Origin: Turnera subulata
Lineage: Eukaryota > Streptophyta > Magnoliopsida > Malpighiales > Passifloraceae
Reading direction: 5' to 3'
DNA length: 64,000 nucleotides
NCBI GenBank assembly: GCA_028386065.3
Contig: JAKUCV010003048.1
Coordinates: 166,682-230,681, forward strand
The notes under the pieces were generated by a model. It had not been told where the DNA came from. It searched no databases and saw only the letters and a program-made list of their open reading frames with translations. Positions 34,126-43,888 of the stretch are shown one piece after another (positions within the stretch are counted from its first letter, which is position 1; the number at the start of each line of letters is the position of its first letter). Made by a program: the position numbers and the translations under genes.

Positions 34126-35358
34126 TTAAGCTTCCTCAGGATCCTCTTCTGCGGTGATAACAAAAGCTTTGGGGACAGTTGTACTCTGGTTAGCTTCAGA
34201 TTGAGTCCTTGCAGAAGGATTTCCTTGGCTACGATTGCGTCCAGGGGCTCCGGATCCACTTGGCACACTAGCCACAGAGGCTTGAACTGTTGGTGCCGGA
34301 GTAAGATTACTGCTTCTCCCGAGCGGGCATGTATTCCGGTAGTGTCCCAGCTCATTACACTCATAACATCTGATAGAAGATAGTGGACGTTTGTAGCGGT
34401 TGTTTCCAGAGGTAGTCCCTCCAGATCTACTCCATCCTCCGGTGGAAGCACTGCAGTTGTTATTCCAACCATGTCCTTGAGTCACTTGCTGGTACTGTTC
34501 TCGTCCAACTACAGGTGCACTAGCAGCAGGTACATATGGCTTCTTGTTCTGACTGGTAGGAACCTGTGGCATAGTCCTCTTCCGGCAGTACTCCTGTTGA
34601 TCACGCCATGTGACTTTAGACTTTTGAGCATCCCTGACCATAGCCTGATAACCATCATATTCATTGCATCCCATGATAGCTCGAATATTTGGGCGTAGAC
34701 CTCTCAAAAAACGTTGGCATCTGGCTTCAGTAGTTGCTACTAGATCTCCAGCATACAGGGACAAACGGTCGAACTTCTTTTCGTACTCTTTCACGGTCAT
34801 GTTATCCTGATGCAATTCCAGGAATTCACGCTGCATGCGTACCTGAAATTCTTCGGTGATGAACTTGTCCTTGAACATAGCCGTGAACTCCGCCCATGGC
34901 ATTACAATCGGTTTTGGCAGGTCCCTGGTGACAGATTCCCACCATATTGTTGCTTCCTCTCGGAGAAGAGAAGCGGCATAGTTTATCCATTGATCGGTCG
35001 TACACTTCAGCTTAAGCATAACCCTACTGATCTGACGTAGCCATTCGTCCGCTTCTCGAGGGTCAGTTTCCCCTGAGAAAATCTCCCCTCCAAGCTTGGT
35101 TAGCTTGGTAAAGACAGGGTCGTCAACGAGTCCCTCAGCCGTCTGACGATGCAAGATTTGTGTCATCATATGCATCATCTGTAGTGACATTGGTGCTGGC
35201 ATTCCAGGTACCTCGTTATAGGCGTACGGTGCTCCTCCGTACTGGTGTGGCTGATGTTGTGGTTGATGATGTGGTTGTTGGTGTGGTTGTTCAACCGACA
35301 CTTGGTCCTCTTCCAAGTATTGTTGGGCAGCATGATGGTGACCCTCAACCGGATCCAT
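34126..35358 (-). CDS. Gypsy gag polyprotein, open frame
   Basis: The 410-codon frame starts at the ATG ending at 35358, about 90 bases after the primer site. A His/Gln/Pro-rich N-terminus is followed by the retrotransposon gag core (TKLTKLGGEIFSGETDPREA, then WWESVTRDLPKP and FLRGLRPNIRA). A single CCHC knuckle, RCYECNELGHYRNTCP, lies at about residues 344-359. Gag forms the particle and packages RNA. The stop TAA falls where the sister element reads on into protease, so it is likely a mutation of a fused gag-pro frame. Otherwise the gag frame has no defect. Confidence 0.88.
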   Translation of the reverse strand: MDPVEGHHHAAQQYLEEDQVSVEQPHQQPHHQPQHQPHQYGGAPYAYNEVPGMPAPMSLQMMHMMTQILHRQTAEGLVDDPVFTKLTKLGGEIFSGETDPREADEWLRQISRVMLKLKCTTDQWINYAASLLREEATIWWESVTRDLPKPIVMPWAEFTAMFKDKFITEEFQVRMQREFLELHQDNMTVKEYEKKFDRLSLYAGDLVATTEARCQRFLRGLRPNIRAIMGCNEYDGYQAMVRDAQKSKVTWRDQQEYCRKRTMPQVPTSQNKKPYVPAASAPVVGREQYQQVTQGHGWNNNCSASTGGWSRSGGTTSGNNRYKRPLSSIRCYECNELGHYRNTCPLGRSSNLTPAPTVQASVASVPSGSGAPGRNRSQGNPSARTQSEANQSTTVPKAFVITAEEDPEEA

Positions 35359-35445
35359 GTCGTCCTACCTATATGAAGATGCATGCATGAGAATTAGACA
35401 TGTGGAGCAGGGTATGCACAAACAACAAACAACACTCAAAGACCT

Positions 35446-35463
35446 ACTACCTGCTCCGCTACC
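35446..35463 (-). promoter_or_regulatory. Primer-binding site of the minus-strand Gypsy
   Basis: TGGTAGCGGAGCAGGTAG on the minus strand, four bases inside the LTR. Confidence 0.7.
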
Positions 35464-35467
35464 AAAA

Positions 35468-38115
35468 TGAGACGCCCCGACCCGAATTTACAGTTATTCA
35501 CAGTAAACACGTGGGACCAAATACTATTACAGAAACCACGCCAGTAAATTCAACCAACAATATATTACAAAACAAGTTCAAGTCACTGACACACGGAGAC
35601 ATTATTACATCAAATAACTAAAGCAGAAAGACAAATACAAACAGCAGCAGCGGAAGACTTAACACAACACAATAACATATAGTAGTAATGTGTGGATCCG
35701 GGACTGGCAGAGGGTGCGCCACAGCTAACCTCGATCGTACCTGTACTACGCACAGATCAATCTACGTGACCGGGTCACGTAGGCGAGGGGTGAGTCCGAA
35801 AGTGCTCACCGGGTAAAATCCATAAGTAAAGACAAATATGCAGGCAACCAAAAATAACCAAGTCATAAAGAAACAAACAGAAGTTCATACCACTTACTAG
35901 AAAGTATACCGTGTTATCCTGGACACACTATCCGATTTATTAACAGGGCCCCTATCACTAGCTAGACCCAGGGTACTCCCCGCAACCAAATCAACAAACC
36001 GGCACAGCCAGGGAACGGACACCAAGCACACTTCCCCCAGTGCCAAAATAATAACCAGGTACAGACAGGGAGCGGATACCAAGCACATCTCCCCCAGCAC
36101 CAAACAACAAAACAGGACTACCATCAGGCTGTACCAACATTTAACCGTGATACTAAACGTCTAAGTGATTTCCTTTTATTATTGAGCTCATATCCTGTTT
36201 TCCAAACTTTACTAAACAACCCGAGCAGGCTCTCGGCCTCTCCGCTAGACCAAGATAATAAACAATTCAATAGCAATATTCCCGGTACCCGGTATGGTCA
36301 TTAATAATATTGAATTCAACAAACTCATAACATCGATATCAACAGCAAGCAGCACAATCACAGCAAACCATTAACAAATCATTCACAGCCACAATAGTAG
36401 TATCATACCAGCAAAAACAATCCACAATAACAAACAACAACTTGGTATTATGGGCAACATATTCATATTTACATATCCTCACCTTAGCCGATAAATTCTT
36501 CGGGGATCTCGTCCATCGGTTCTGGTTCTTCGTGCTCGTTCACGTTACCAGCTCCTATTAACAAACATATAATTACACATAAGCACAATAAATATGATAT
36601 GGAAATGAGTACAATCCTGTTACCCGTACCCAATTGATATTCGATATAAATATTATTATTTATTATTATTATTATTTATTTTTTTAAAAAAATTATTTGT
36701 ATTTTCTTTCTCCATAATTAATACATCGTATATATACATATTCCGGATATTATTCTTTGATTATATCCTTTCCAGAAATATTATCTATACTATAGAGTAT
36801 CTTCCATTTTAGTATATCTTTCTCCAAAATATTTATGTAATTTATATACGTAAGTACTTTGCTTAAATCCCATATATGTTTTATTATTATTTCTATTATT
36901 TCCCATAATTTCGTTATTTTCCTCGAGTCACAATTAAGTATATATTTATATATATATCAATTTCTTGTATCTAGTTAAATTAATTGGCCAAATAGTTCAA
37001 GCCCAGGTCCAAGGCTATGAGTCCATCAGGTTCAGCCCATGCCCAGGTGTCCAGATCCAAGACACCCAAGCCAGGCCCGACCCAGCCCATGGTTAGACCC
37101 ATCACGGATCCGGGTCGTCCTCTATGCAAACGGGTCAAACCCATTCACAAACGGGTTGCTCATCTGTGTGGGTTGACGGCGGCGGCGCGGGCAAGAGCAG
37201 GAGCAGGCGAAGGCGAGGGCGGCGATGCGAGGAGACGCCGACGAGTAGAACGGCGGCGTAAGGAGAGGAAGACGCCACGGCTGCTGGTGTGCGACTCGGT
37301 CGTCTCCTGTTGTGGATCGTCGTGCGTGGAGAGGAAAGCAGGGCAGCAAGGATCGGTGGTGACGACGACTTCAGGCGGCGGCGAAGAGGTAGGGAGGAGA
37401 AGGCGGCACGACGACGACGGTGATGACTCAGGTGGCAGTAGTGGTGGTTGGTTTTGAGGTGGTGTCGGCAGTGGTGGGGTGGCGGTCTCGGGTTCACGGG
37501 TTGGTTTCTCTTTTTCTTTTTTTTTTTCCCTATCTTTTCTGGTTTTGTGAACTGGAAATAACACTGGGTGGTTTGGGTTTTGCAGGGAAACTGGACAGAG
37601 GCAAAGGAAGTATTGAAAACTGGGTATAGTTTTTGGTTTGCAGGTGACGAGCAGAAGGCTGCTTTTTATAGGCAGACAAAGCTGGGGTGTAGAGGAGAAG
37701 CTGGGTTTCTTCCTTCTCAGGGAAGGAGAGGCTTGTCGGGGGCAGCGTCTAGGTGAAGAAGAAGCTTCACAGGTGGCGGTGTGAACGGAAGAAAAATGAG
37801 GTGCAAGCGTGTGGTGCACTCTCAACCGGGTATTGTCCGGACCAGCAAATAACTAAAATACCCACTTAACTTTATTTCTGGTCCGTTCTTTTAAGGTTAA
37901 ACCCGACTTTTCTTAAGTTTCCTGGACCCGAAAAATACCAACTTTGGTCCGTAAAATCCGCAACGAAATCTAGAACGTGGGACAAGAGTCGGTTTTAGAA
38001 TCCGATGCATAATTTTTCTTAAAATAATTTCCTAAGATTATTTTTACACGGTAAATTACTATACAAAGCCTTTTACAGTCCCGGTAAATATATAAAATTT
38101 ATCCGGGCTGTTATA
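35468..38115 (-). repeat. LTR (5') of the minus-strand Gypsy
   Basis: About 2.65 kb, highly similar to 28091-30772 with small indels. Its mini-exon at 36483-36554 has donor GGCTAAG|GTGAGG and keeps the EEPEP frame. The upstream donor has decayed to CACACAG|ATGAGC near 37160. Confidence 0.92.
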
Positions 38116-38430
38116 GAAGCTGATTTGTATTCTAACTTAATTTAATTTTGATTTTGACATTTTTTTGGGCTTCACAAGGACAAATGGCTATGGCCCAATT
38201 TTTTTCCAAATGGGTTAAATTAATATTTACAAAGCCCAACCACCCTAAGCTTATAATTAGGCAAAGCTCGATAAGTCTCGCGAGCTTGGCGAGCCGAGTA
38301 TTGGTAAGCTCGAGCTCGACTCAATAGCCCTTCAAGCTCGACTTGAGCTCGATAAGCACGAGTCGAGTTCGAGTATCCACCTAGTCGATCCCGAGTAGCT
38401 CACGAGTAGCTCTACTCGTTTACACCCCTA

Positions 38431-39780
38431 ATAGGAGGGGTTCATCTTCATTTGCAAGCAGCACCAACCTACTATACTTTGCACCTAACCATGTAATGTC
38501 ATAGCCCTATTTCACCATACATGACGCTAATTAATGAAAATGTATCAGCAAATCTGATTCTGTATCCTACACTCATATTGTTTTTCCATTTTGGAAATCT
38601 CTTATTTATTAAAGAAATTCATATATTCTGTACGGACACACGGTACCCTACTAATTGCTTTTAAAGGGTTTTTTTTTTGGAAGCAGATAATTTAGGATTA
38701 GTTAGTTATATCACTCCATGGTCCATATATACCTTAATTTCTTTTTTTTTTTCTTAGGATAACTGATAAGAATCTCATGTGATTAGATTTTAATTTCTTT
38801 ACCGTTGCAATAAGGCCCATCTATTCGTCAACTACTTCACATCATGAATTTATATTTTAGTCTCCCACTCACCATATTCTGATGATCTAGAAAGAACAAC
38901 TACATACCTGTCCTTACTCGAATCTAAACCTGCCTCCAGGTTAAGATTTCTGCAAAAACAAAAGCTAATTTTTTAAATAGATAAAACCACAATTTTTTTG
39001 TAATAAGAATATTCACATTGATTTGTTGATTGGAAAGCAAAGTATAAACGTGAATTTGAAGGAAATATTTATTATAAATAATAATAAATATTGGAATGAC
39101 TTGGAAACGAATCTCTTCAATAGAATATTCCATGAATAGAATATTGACTCCAAGACCATAGTTTTCACAATCACAATAAAGAGAGTTGCAAAAATAGGAA
39201 TTTACAAACCGACCATAACCTATGTATATCATATATGGCCACGTTGTTCTATGCTTGGTAGAAAGTGTGTGGATAAATCAATCTGGGTTGGTCCAAGTGA
39301 TAAGTGATATGGTTCTGCTTAAGCAATGTATTGGGTTCGAGACCTCATGTAGCAGAAAATTTTATTAGAAGACTCACACACTATATTTAAGTACACTACC
39401 TGAGTCGGATCCAGATTAGTCAAGGTAAATTAAGCTCCAGATATTGGATGAAAAAAAAAGAAAGAAGAAAGAGAGAGGAAAGAAGAGGCACTTGTTCTAT
39501 GTATATGGTCGCCTTAATATCATTTTTTAAGGTAAGATCAGCCCTCCCAGTAATTAATTTAGCTCATTGTAGAGCTTGACTGGATGTATATCAGATGCTC
39601 CCGGACTTAAAATTCCATTTCGTTAAATAGTTAGAGTCGGTGGTAATTGGTTTACGAAATATTTTTAAAAACTATATAAGTTTCAATTTTTAACTGATGG
39701 CTTTGTATTAATCTGGAACTTTTCTCATTCTAAAAAAAATATGGACATTTTCTTTATCAATAAAGTTGTATTGATTAGTA
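38431..39780. repeat. Right half of tandem duplication copy A
   Basis: Matches about 41080-42556 in copy B, including TACGAATCTAAACCTG-like blocks, an AATAATAAATATTGGAATGA block and a SINE. Confidence 0.88.
39284..39460 (+). mobile_element. tRNA-derived SINE (copy A)
   Basis: An A-box-like TGGTCCAAGTGATAAG is followed 40 bases later by the B box GGTTCGAGACC, the internal RNA polymerase III promoter of tRNA-derived SINEs. The 3' end is A-rich near 39455. It lies in both copies of the duplication, so it is older than the duplication. Confidence 0.65.
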
Positions 39781-39814
39781 TAAACAAAACATGTTAAACC
39801 AAAGAGGGAAATAT

Positions 39815-40200
39815 CTACTTCTCCCAAATATGTCGGGTTTCTCTCTCGCCTAGGGCGAGTTTTTTCTCCGTGCAACTAGGGTTTTTTACCCTCTTCTAGG
39901 GTTTGGCCTCCTTCTTTCAAGGTTTCTTTTGTTTTCTCTGTCTTTTCTTCGGGGCTTTCGGATGGATATTGGGTGGGATACTAGTTGGCTCCCTACCGCT
40001 AATCTTACAACGGTAAAGAGCAAAGCGGTGGTGTTTGCGGATGAAGAACCCGACGGGGAAACTTCTGAAATTCAACTCAGTCTGGTGGGTAAGCTTTTGA
40101 CCAACCGTCCTTTCAACGCTCAAGCTTTTATGCGTACGAAGAAGTTGGTCTGGAAGCCTTCCAACCTGTTTGTGTTTCAATTTTTCTACTGGCTTGTGTG
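39815..40200 (+). pseudogene. LINE 5' fragment: leader plus start of ORF1
   Basis: A TC-rich leader with AGGGTTT motifs is followed by an ATG at 39962. The frame begins MDIGWDTSWLPTANLTTVKS and includes LVGKLLTNRPFNAQAFMRTK, the opening of a DUF4283-type LINE ORF1. It stops after about 80 codons, where unrelated sequence begins. LINE copies normally lose their 5' ends. This one has kept only its 5' end, so a later deletion or a recombination junction is likely. Confidence 0.65.
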
Positions 40201-41933
40201 AATACCCAAATTTGACCCACGAATATTTTACTAAGATTGAATTCGAAACATGCTTAACTTAAGGTTAATGAGATGATTTAATTTTGAGTCAAGGCATGAT
40301 AAGAATTTTATTTTTTATTATTGAAATTTCCAAGTTTTTCCTTCTTTTTATTTTACAGTCTTAGATTGCATGAGAAGGTAAATGTAATGATACTATTCTC
40401 GGTAATATTTTATTTTAACGGACACAAAAATAGTGGCACAGTAACAATATGTTTGTACAAGTAATAATTTGTCTTCTTCAAAAAAAAAAGTTATAATTTG
40501 CCAAAATCAATATAGCATAGTTTTTAGTATCTTAAAAAATATAGCATAGTTTTTCTGACCAAAGAAATATATAGCAGAGTCTTATGAATATTTTCTACAG
40601 GAAACTATTATAACGAATTGACCTAGCTAGGAAGATGAGTCATGGTCTTGACGAATTAATGGTGGTTTAAATTGAAGATGCTGGAATTGGTGTGGTGTGC
40701 TTCCTTCAGCTGATTTATATATATGGTTTTCGTTTCTTCTCATAAAATGAAAACTTACATATTTAAAAATATATTTTACTACTATCGTGACTCATGCCAA
40801 CATCTGTAAAATTTATCAGTAAGCTTGTAAACTACAGGTCTTCACCATTCCAACCTTTATTAACTAATATCTTAAAATTTTAGGCTGCAAAGTACTCTTG
40901 CAAAGGCTATACATGTGGTTGATATGTATGAGAGATTGATTTAATAGTCAGGCGTGATACTCTTTTAGAAATAAAAAAGCAAGCTGAAAAGAAAAGAAAT
41001 GGCCGGGGGCAAAAACTTATTATTCCTGTGCCTTTTTTCTATTTGGGTGTTGTGCAGGAGATGAGAGTAGAAGCAGGGCTCATCTTCATTTGCCACCAAC
41101 CTACTTTACTTTGCACCTAACCATGTAATGTCATAGTCATGCTTGGCCCTATTTCATAATATGTGTACATGACGCTAATTAATGAAAATGTATCAGCAAA
41201 TGTGATTCTGTATCCTACCCTCATATTGTTTATCCATCTTAGAAATCTCTTATTTATTAAAGAAATTCATATATTCTGTACGAACACCTGGTACCCTAGT
41301 AATTGCTTTTATAGGGTTTTTTTTCTTTTTTGAAAGCAGATAATTTGGGATTAGATATATCACTCCATGGTCCATATATACCTGAATTTCTTGTTTTCTT
41401 TTCTTAGGATAACTGATAAGAATCTCATGTGATAGATTTTAATTTCTTTACCGTTGAAATAAGGCCTATCTATCTATTCCTCAACTACTTCACATCATGA
41501 TTTTATATTTTAGTCTCCCACTCACCATATCCTGATTATCTAGAAAGAACAACTACATACCTGTCCTTACTCGAATCTAAACCTGCCTCCAGATTAAGAT
41601 TTCTGCAAAAAAACAAAAGCTAGTCTTTTAAATAGATAAAACCGCAAATTTTTGTAATAAGAACTTTCACATTGATTTGTTGATTGGAAAGCAAAGTATA
41701 AACGTGAATTTGAAGGAAATATTTATTATAAATAATAATAAATATTGGAATGACTTGGAAACGAATGTCTTCAATTGAATATTCCAATAATATAGAATAT
41801 TGACTCCAAGACCAGGGTTTTCACAATCACAATAAAGAGAGTTGCAAAAATAGGAATTTACAAACTGACCAATAACCTATGTATATGGCCACGTTGTTCT
41901 ATGCTTGGTAGAAAGAGTGTGGAAAAACCAAAA

Positions 41934-42105
41934 TGGGTTGGTCTAAGTGGTAAGCAACGTGGTTCCGCTTAAACAATTAATGTATCGGGTTCAAGTTTAA
42001 GTGTATGTAGAAAATCCCATTAGGAGATTCACCCATTATATTCAGACCTGACCATGTGGATTAGTTGGGGCAAATTAAACTCCAGGATGGAAGAAAATAA
42101 AAAAA
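41934..42105 (+). mobile_element. tRNA-derived SINE (copy B)
   Basis: The partner of the copy A SINE. The A box TGGTCTAAGTGG is kept, and the B box has decayed to GGTTCAAGTTT. Confidence 0.6.
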
Positions 42106-42140
42106 GAAAAGAAAGAGAGAGGAAAGAAGAGGAATTTGTT

Positions 42141-42315
42141 TTTTTTGACACTAGAAGAGTATCCTCGTCGACACAAGCCTAATCTCTCCCGGGCTTTGAT
42201 CGGCACCTATTAAGGTCGGCACCCTACCAACTGTGCATGCTCCATTCACATCACCAGGACTTGAACCCTAATTGATGCTTAAGGGACCCCAACCCTTCTT
42301 CACTAGGACCAACAC
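42141..42315 (-). mobile_element. Second SINE, inserted only in copy B
   Basis: On the minus strand, an A-box-like TTGGTCCTAGTGAAG and the B box GGTTCAAGTCC are followed by about 100 bases and an A-run. The flanks AAGAAGAGGAATTTGTT (42124-42140) and AAGAAGAGGAACTTGTT (42316-42332) are a 17-bp target-site duplication with one mismatch. Copy A shows the empty site. Confidence 0.8.
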
Positions 42316-42889
42316 AAGAAGAGGAACTTGTTCTATGTATATCGTGGCCTTAATATCATTTTTTAAGGTAAGATGCCTCCCAGTAATTAATTTAGCTCAT
42401 TGTAATTTGTTGAGCTTGACTGGATGTATATATCAGATGCTCCAGGACTTTAAATTCCATTTCGTTAAATAGTTAGAGTCGGTGGTAATTGGTTTACGAA
42501 ATATTTTTTAAAACTATATACGTTTCAATTTTTAATATGGACCTTTTCTTTATCAACTAGTTTTTTCCCGTGCGATGCACGTGCTATAGTATTATATTAT
42601 TTAAATCATGTGGTATAGTCATTATCTTGAGAAGAATTTATATTTAATGAAGATAATTCTTTTTATATAATCTATACAGAAAGATACTAATTATTTAGAA
42701 TTAGTTTATGTAGTAAAATAGGAATTTATAAATTGATTATTATTAACAATATTTGTTAACCCTTTGATATTTTAAATTACATAATCTTAATTGTTAAATG
42801 TATTATTAATGAAGGATATTATTAAATTATATTATTATTCCTTTTAGTGGTCGTTGTTTTTTTGTAGTTTATGTTAACTATTCGATTGT

Positions 42890-43600
42890 ACTTTATTTTT
42901 TTCAGTAATTCTTTTTAGTAACAAACTACAAACACATTAGGAATTCCTTTGATAATTTTTTTGTTTTTATTTTTTTCCTAGTCATTGTTCTTATTCGTAA
43001 TTTTCATTGACTACTCGACTCTCATTCTCCATAGTTCTTCCTGATAATAAATTACAAATACATCTGTCATGAGCTCTTGTGATTATTCTTTTTCATTCTT
43101 TTTGGTAAACGTTATATTTGTTCATGGTTTTCGCTGACTTTTCGGGTATTTTTCTTCATAATTCTATTATTTCCAAATTATTATTCTTTTTAATTTTAAA
43201 TAGTTGTTGAGAAAATATTATTAAATGCTTATACTTTAATCATTATCTTGAGAAAAATTATATATAATTTACGCAAAGAGTTTTTTTTTCATGATATAGA
43301 CTAATGAATTATTCAGAATTAGTTTTTGTATTAGAATAGGAATTTATGAATCGATTATTATTAATGATATTTGTAATCCTTTGATTATATAGTTTTTATT
43401 ACTAAATTATATTATTAATAAAGGAGATTGTTAAGTTAAATTATTATTTTTCATTTTTATTCTTATTCGTAGTCTTTGTTTCTATTGGTAGTTTTTGTTG
43501 ACTATTTGATTGTTTTTCATTTTTTTCCTATATAGTTCGTGTTGATAATAAATTGCAAACATGTCCATGCGATCTTGTGACTATTCTTCTCAATAATTAT
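42890..43600. repeat. Diverged repeat units inside the Helitron (left part)
   Basis: A word like CTTCATAATTCTTGTTGATAA, then ATTACAAATACAT and TTCTTGTGATTATTCTT, recurs near 42900, 43035 and 43535. A second word, AGGAATTTATAAATTGATTA, recurs near 42720 and 43335. Confidence 0.65.
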
Positions 43601-43888
43601 TCTTTTTTATAAATATTATTCTAGTTCATAGCTAGTTTTTGTTGACTCTTTAGTTGTTCTTCCTCATAATTTTATTATTTTTCAGCAATTATTATTCTTC
43701 TTAATGCTTAGTGGTTGTTGAAAAAATATTTAAAAAGGGCTTACATATCAATCATCTTCTTGACAGGGACTTATATATATGTAATGTAGGCAATGTTTTT
43801 TTAATTTAGTCATCGTTGTTTTTCATAGTTTATGTTGACTATTTGACTGCTCTTAGATCTTTTTTTTCCACAATTCTCGTTAATAATA

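Larger units (their letters stand above)
28091..38115 (-). mobile_element. Ty3/Gypsy chromodomain element (Tekay/Del-like), defective
   Basis: The element is complete in structure: LTRs at 28091-30772 and 35468-38115, TSD GAAGC (28086-28090 and 38116-38120), a primer site at 35446-35463 and a purine tract at 30773-30785. Gag, protease, RT, RNase H, integrase and a chromodomain-like tail follow in that order on the minus strand. The order RT-RNase H-integrase defines Gypsy. The C-terminal chromodomain-like block and the very long LTRs suit the Tekay/Del group. Stops, a frameshift and a 72-bp RT deletion make it dead. Confidence 0.92.
27367..38430. mobile_element. hAT-like non-autonomous element with CTCGAG-rich ends, hosting a Gypsy
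   Basis: The left end TAGGTGTGTAAACGAG and the right end, TAGGGGTGTAAACGAG on the other strand, are terminal inverted repeats. Both subterminal zones are packed with GAGCTCG/TCGAGC words (27375-27520 and 38265-38415). The flanks GTAGCAGG (27359-27366) and ATAGGAGG (38431-38438) form an 8-bp duplication with two mismatches, as for hAT. Copy B of the tandem duplication shows the uninterrupted site at about 41060-41080. Its own DNA is only about 1 kb (27367-28090 and 38121-38430); the rest is an inserted Gypsy element. No transposase is present. A 36-bp direct repeat (about 27538-27605) and a 10-bp-stem hairpin at about 27652-27676 lie inside. Confidence 0.72.
40306..42556. repeat. Tandem duplication copy B
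   Basis: This copy is uninterrupted by the hAT-like, Gypsy and poly-A insertions of copy A, but carries its own SINE (42141-42315). It ends at TTTATCAA, where a Helitron begins; copy A reads TTTATCAATAAAG there. Confidence 0.88.
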
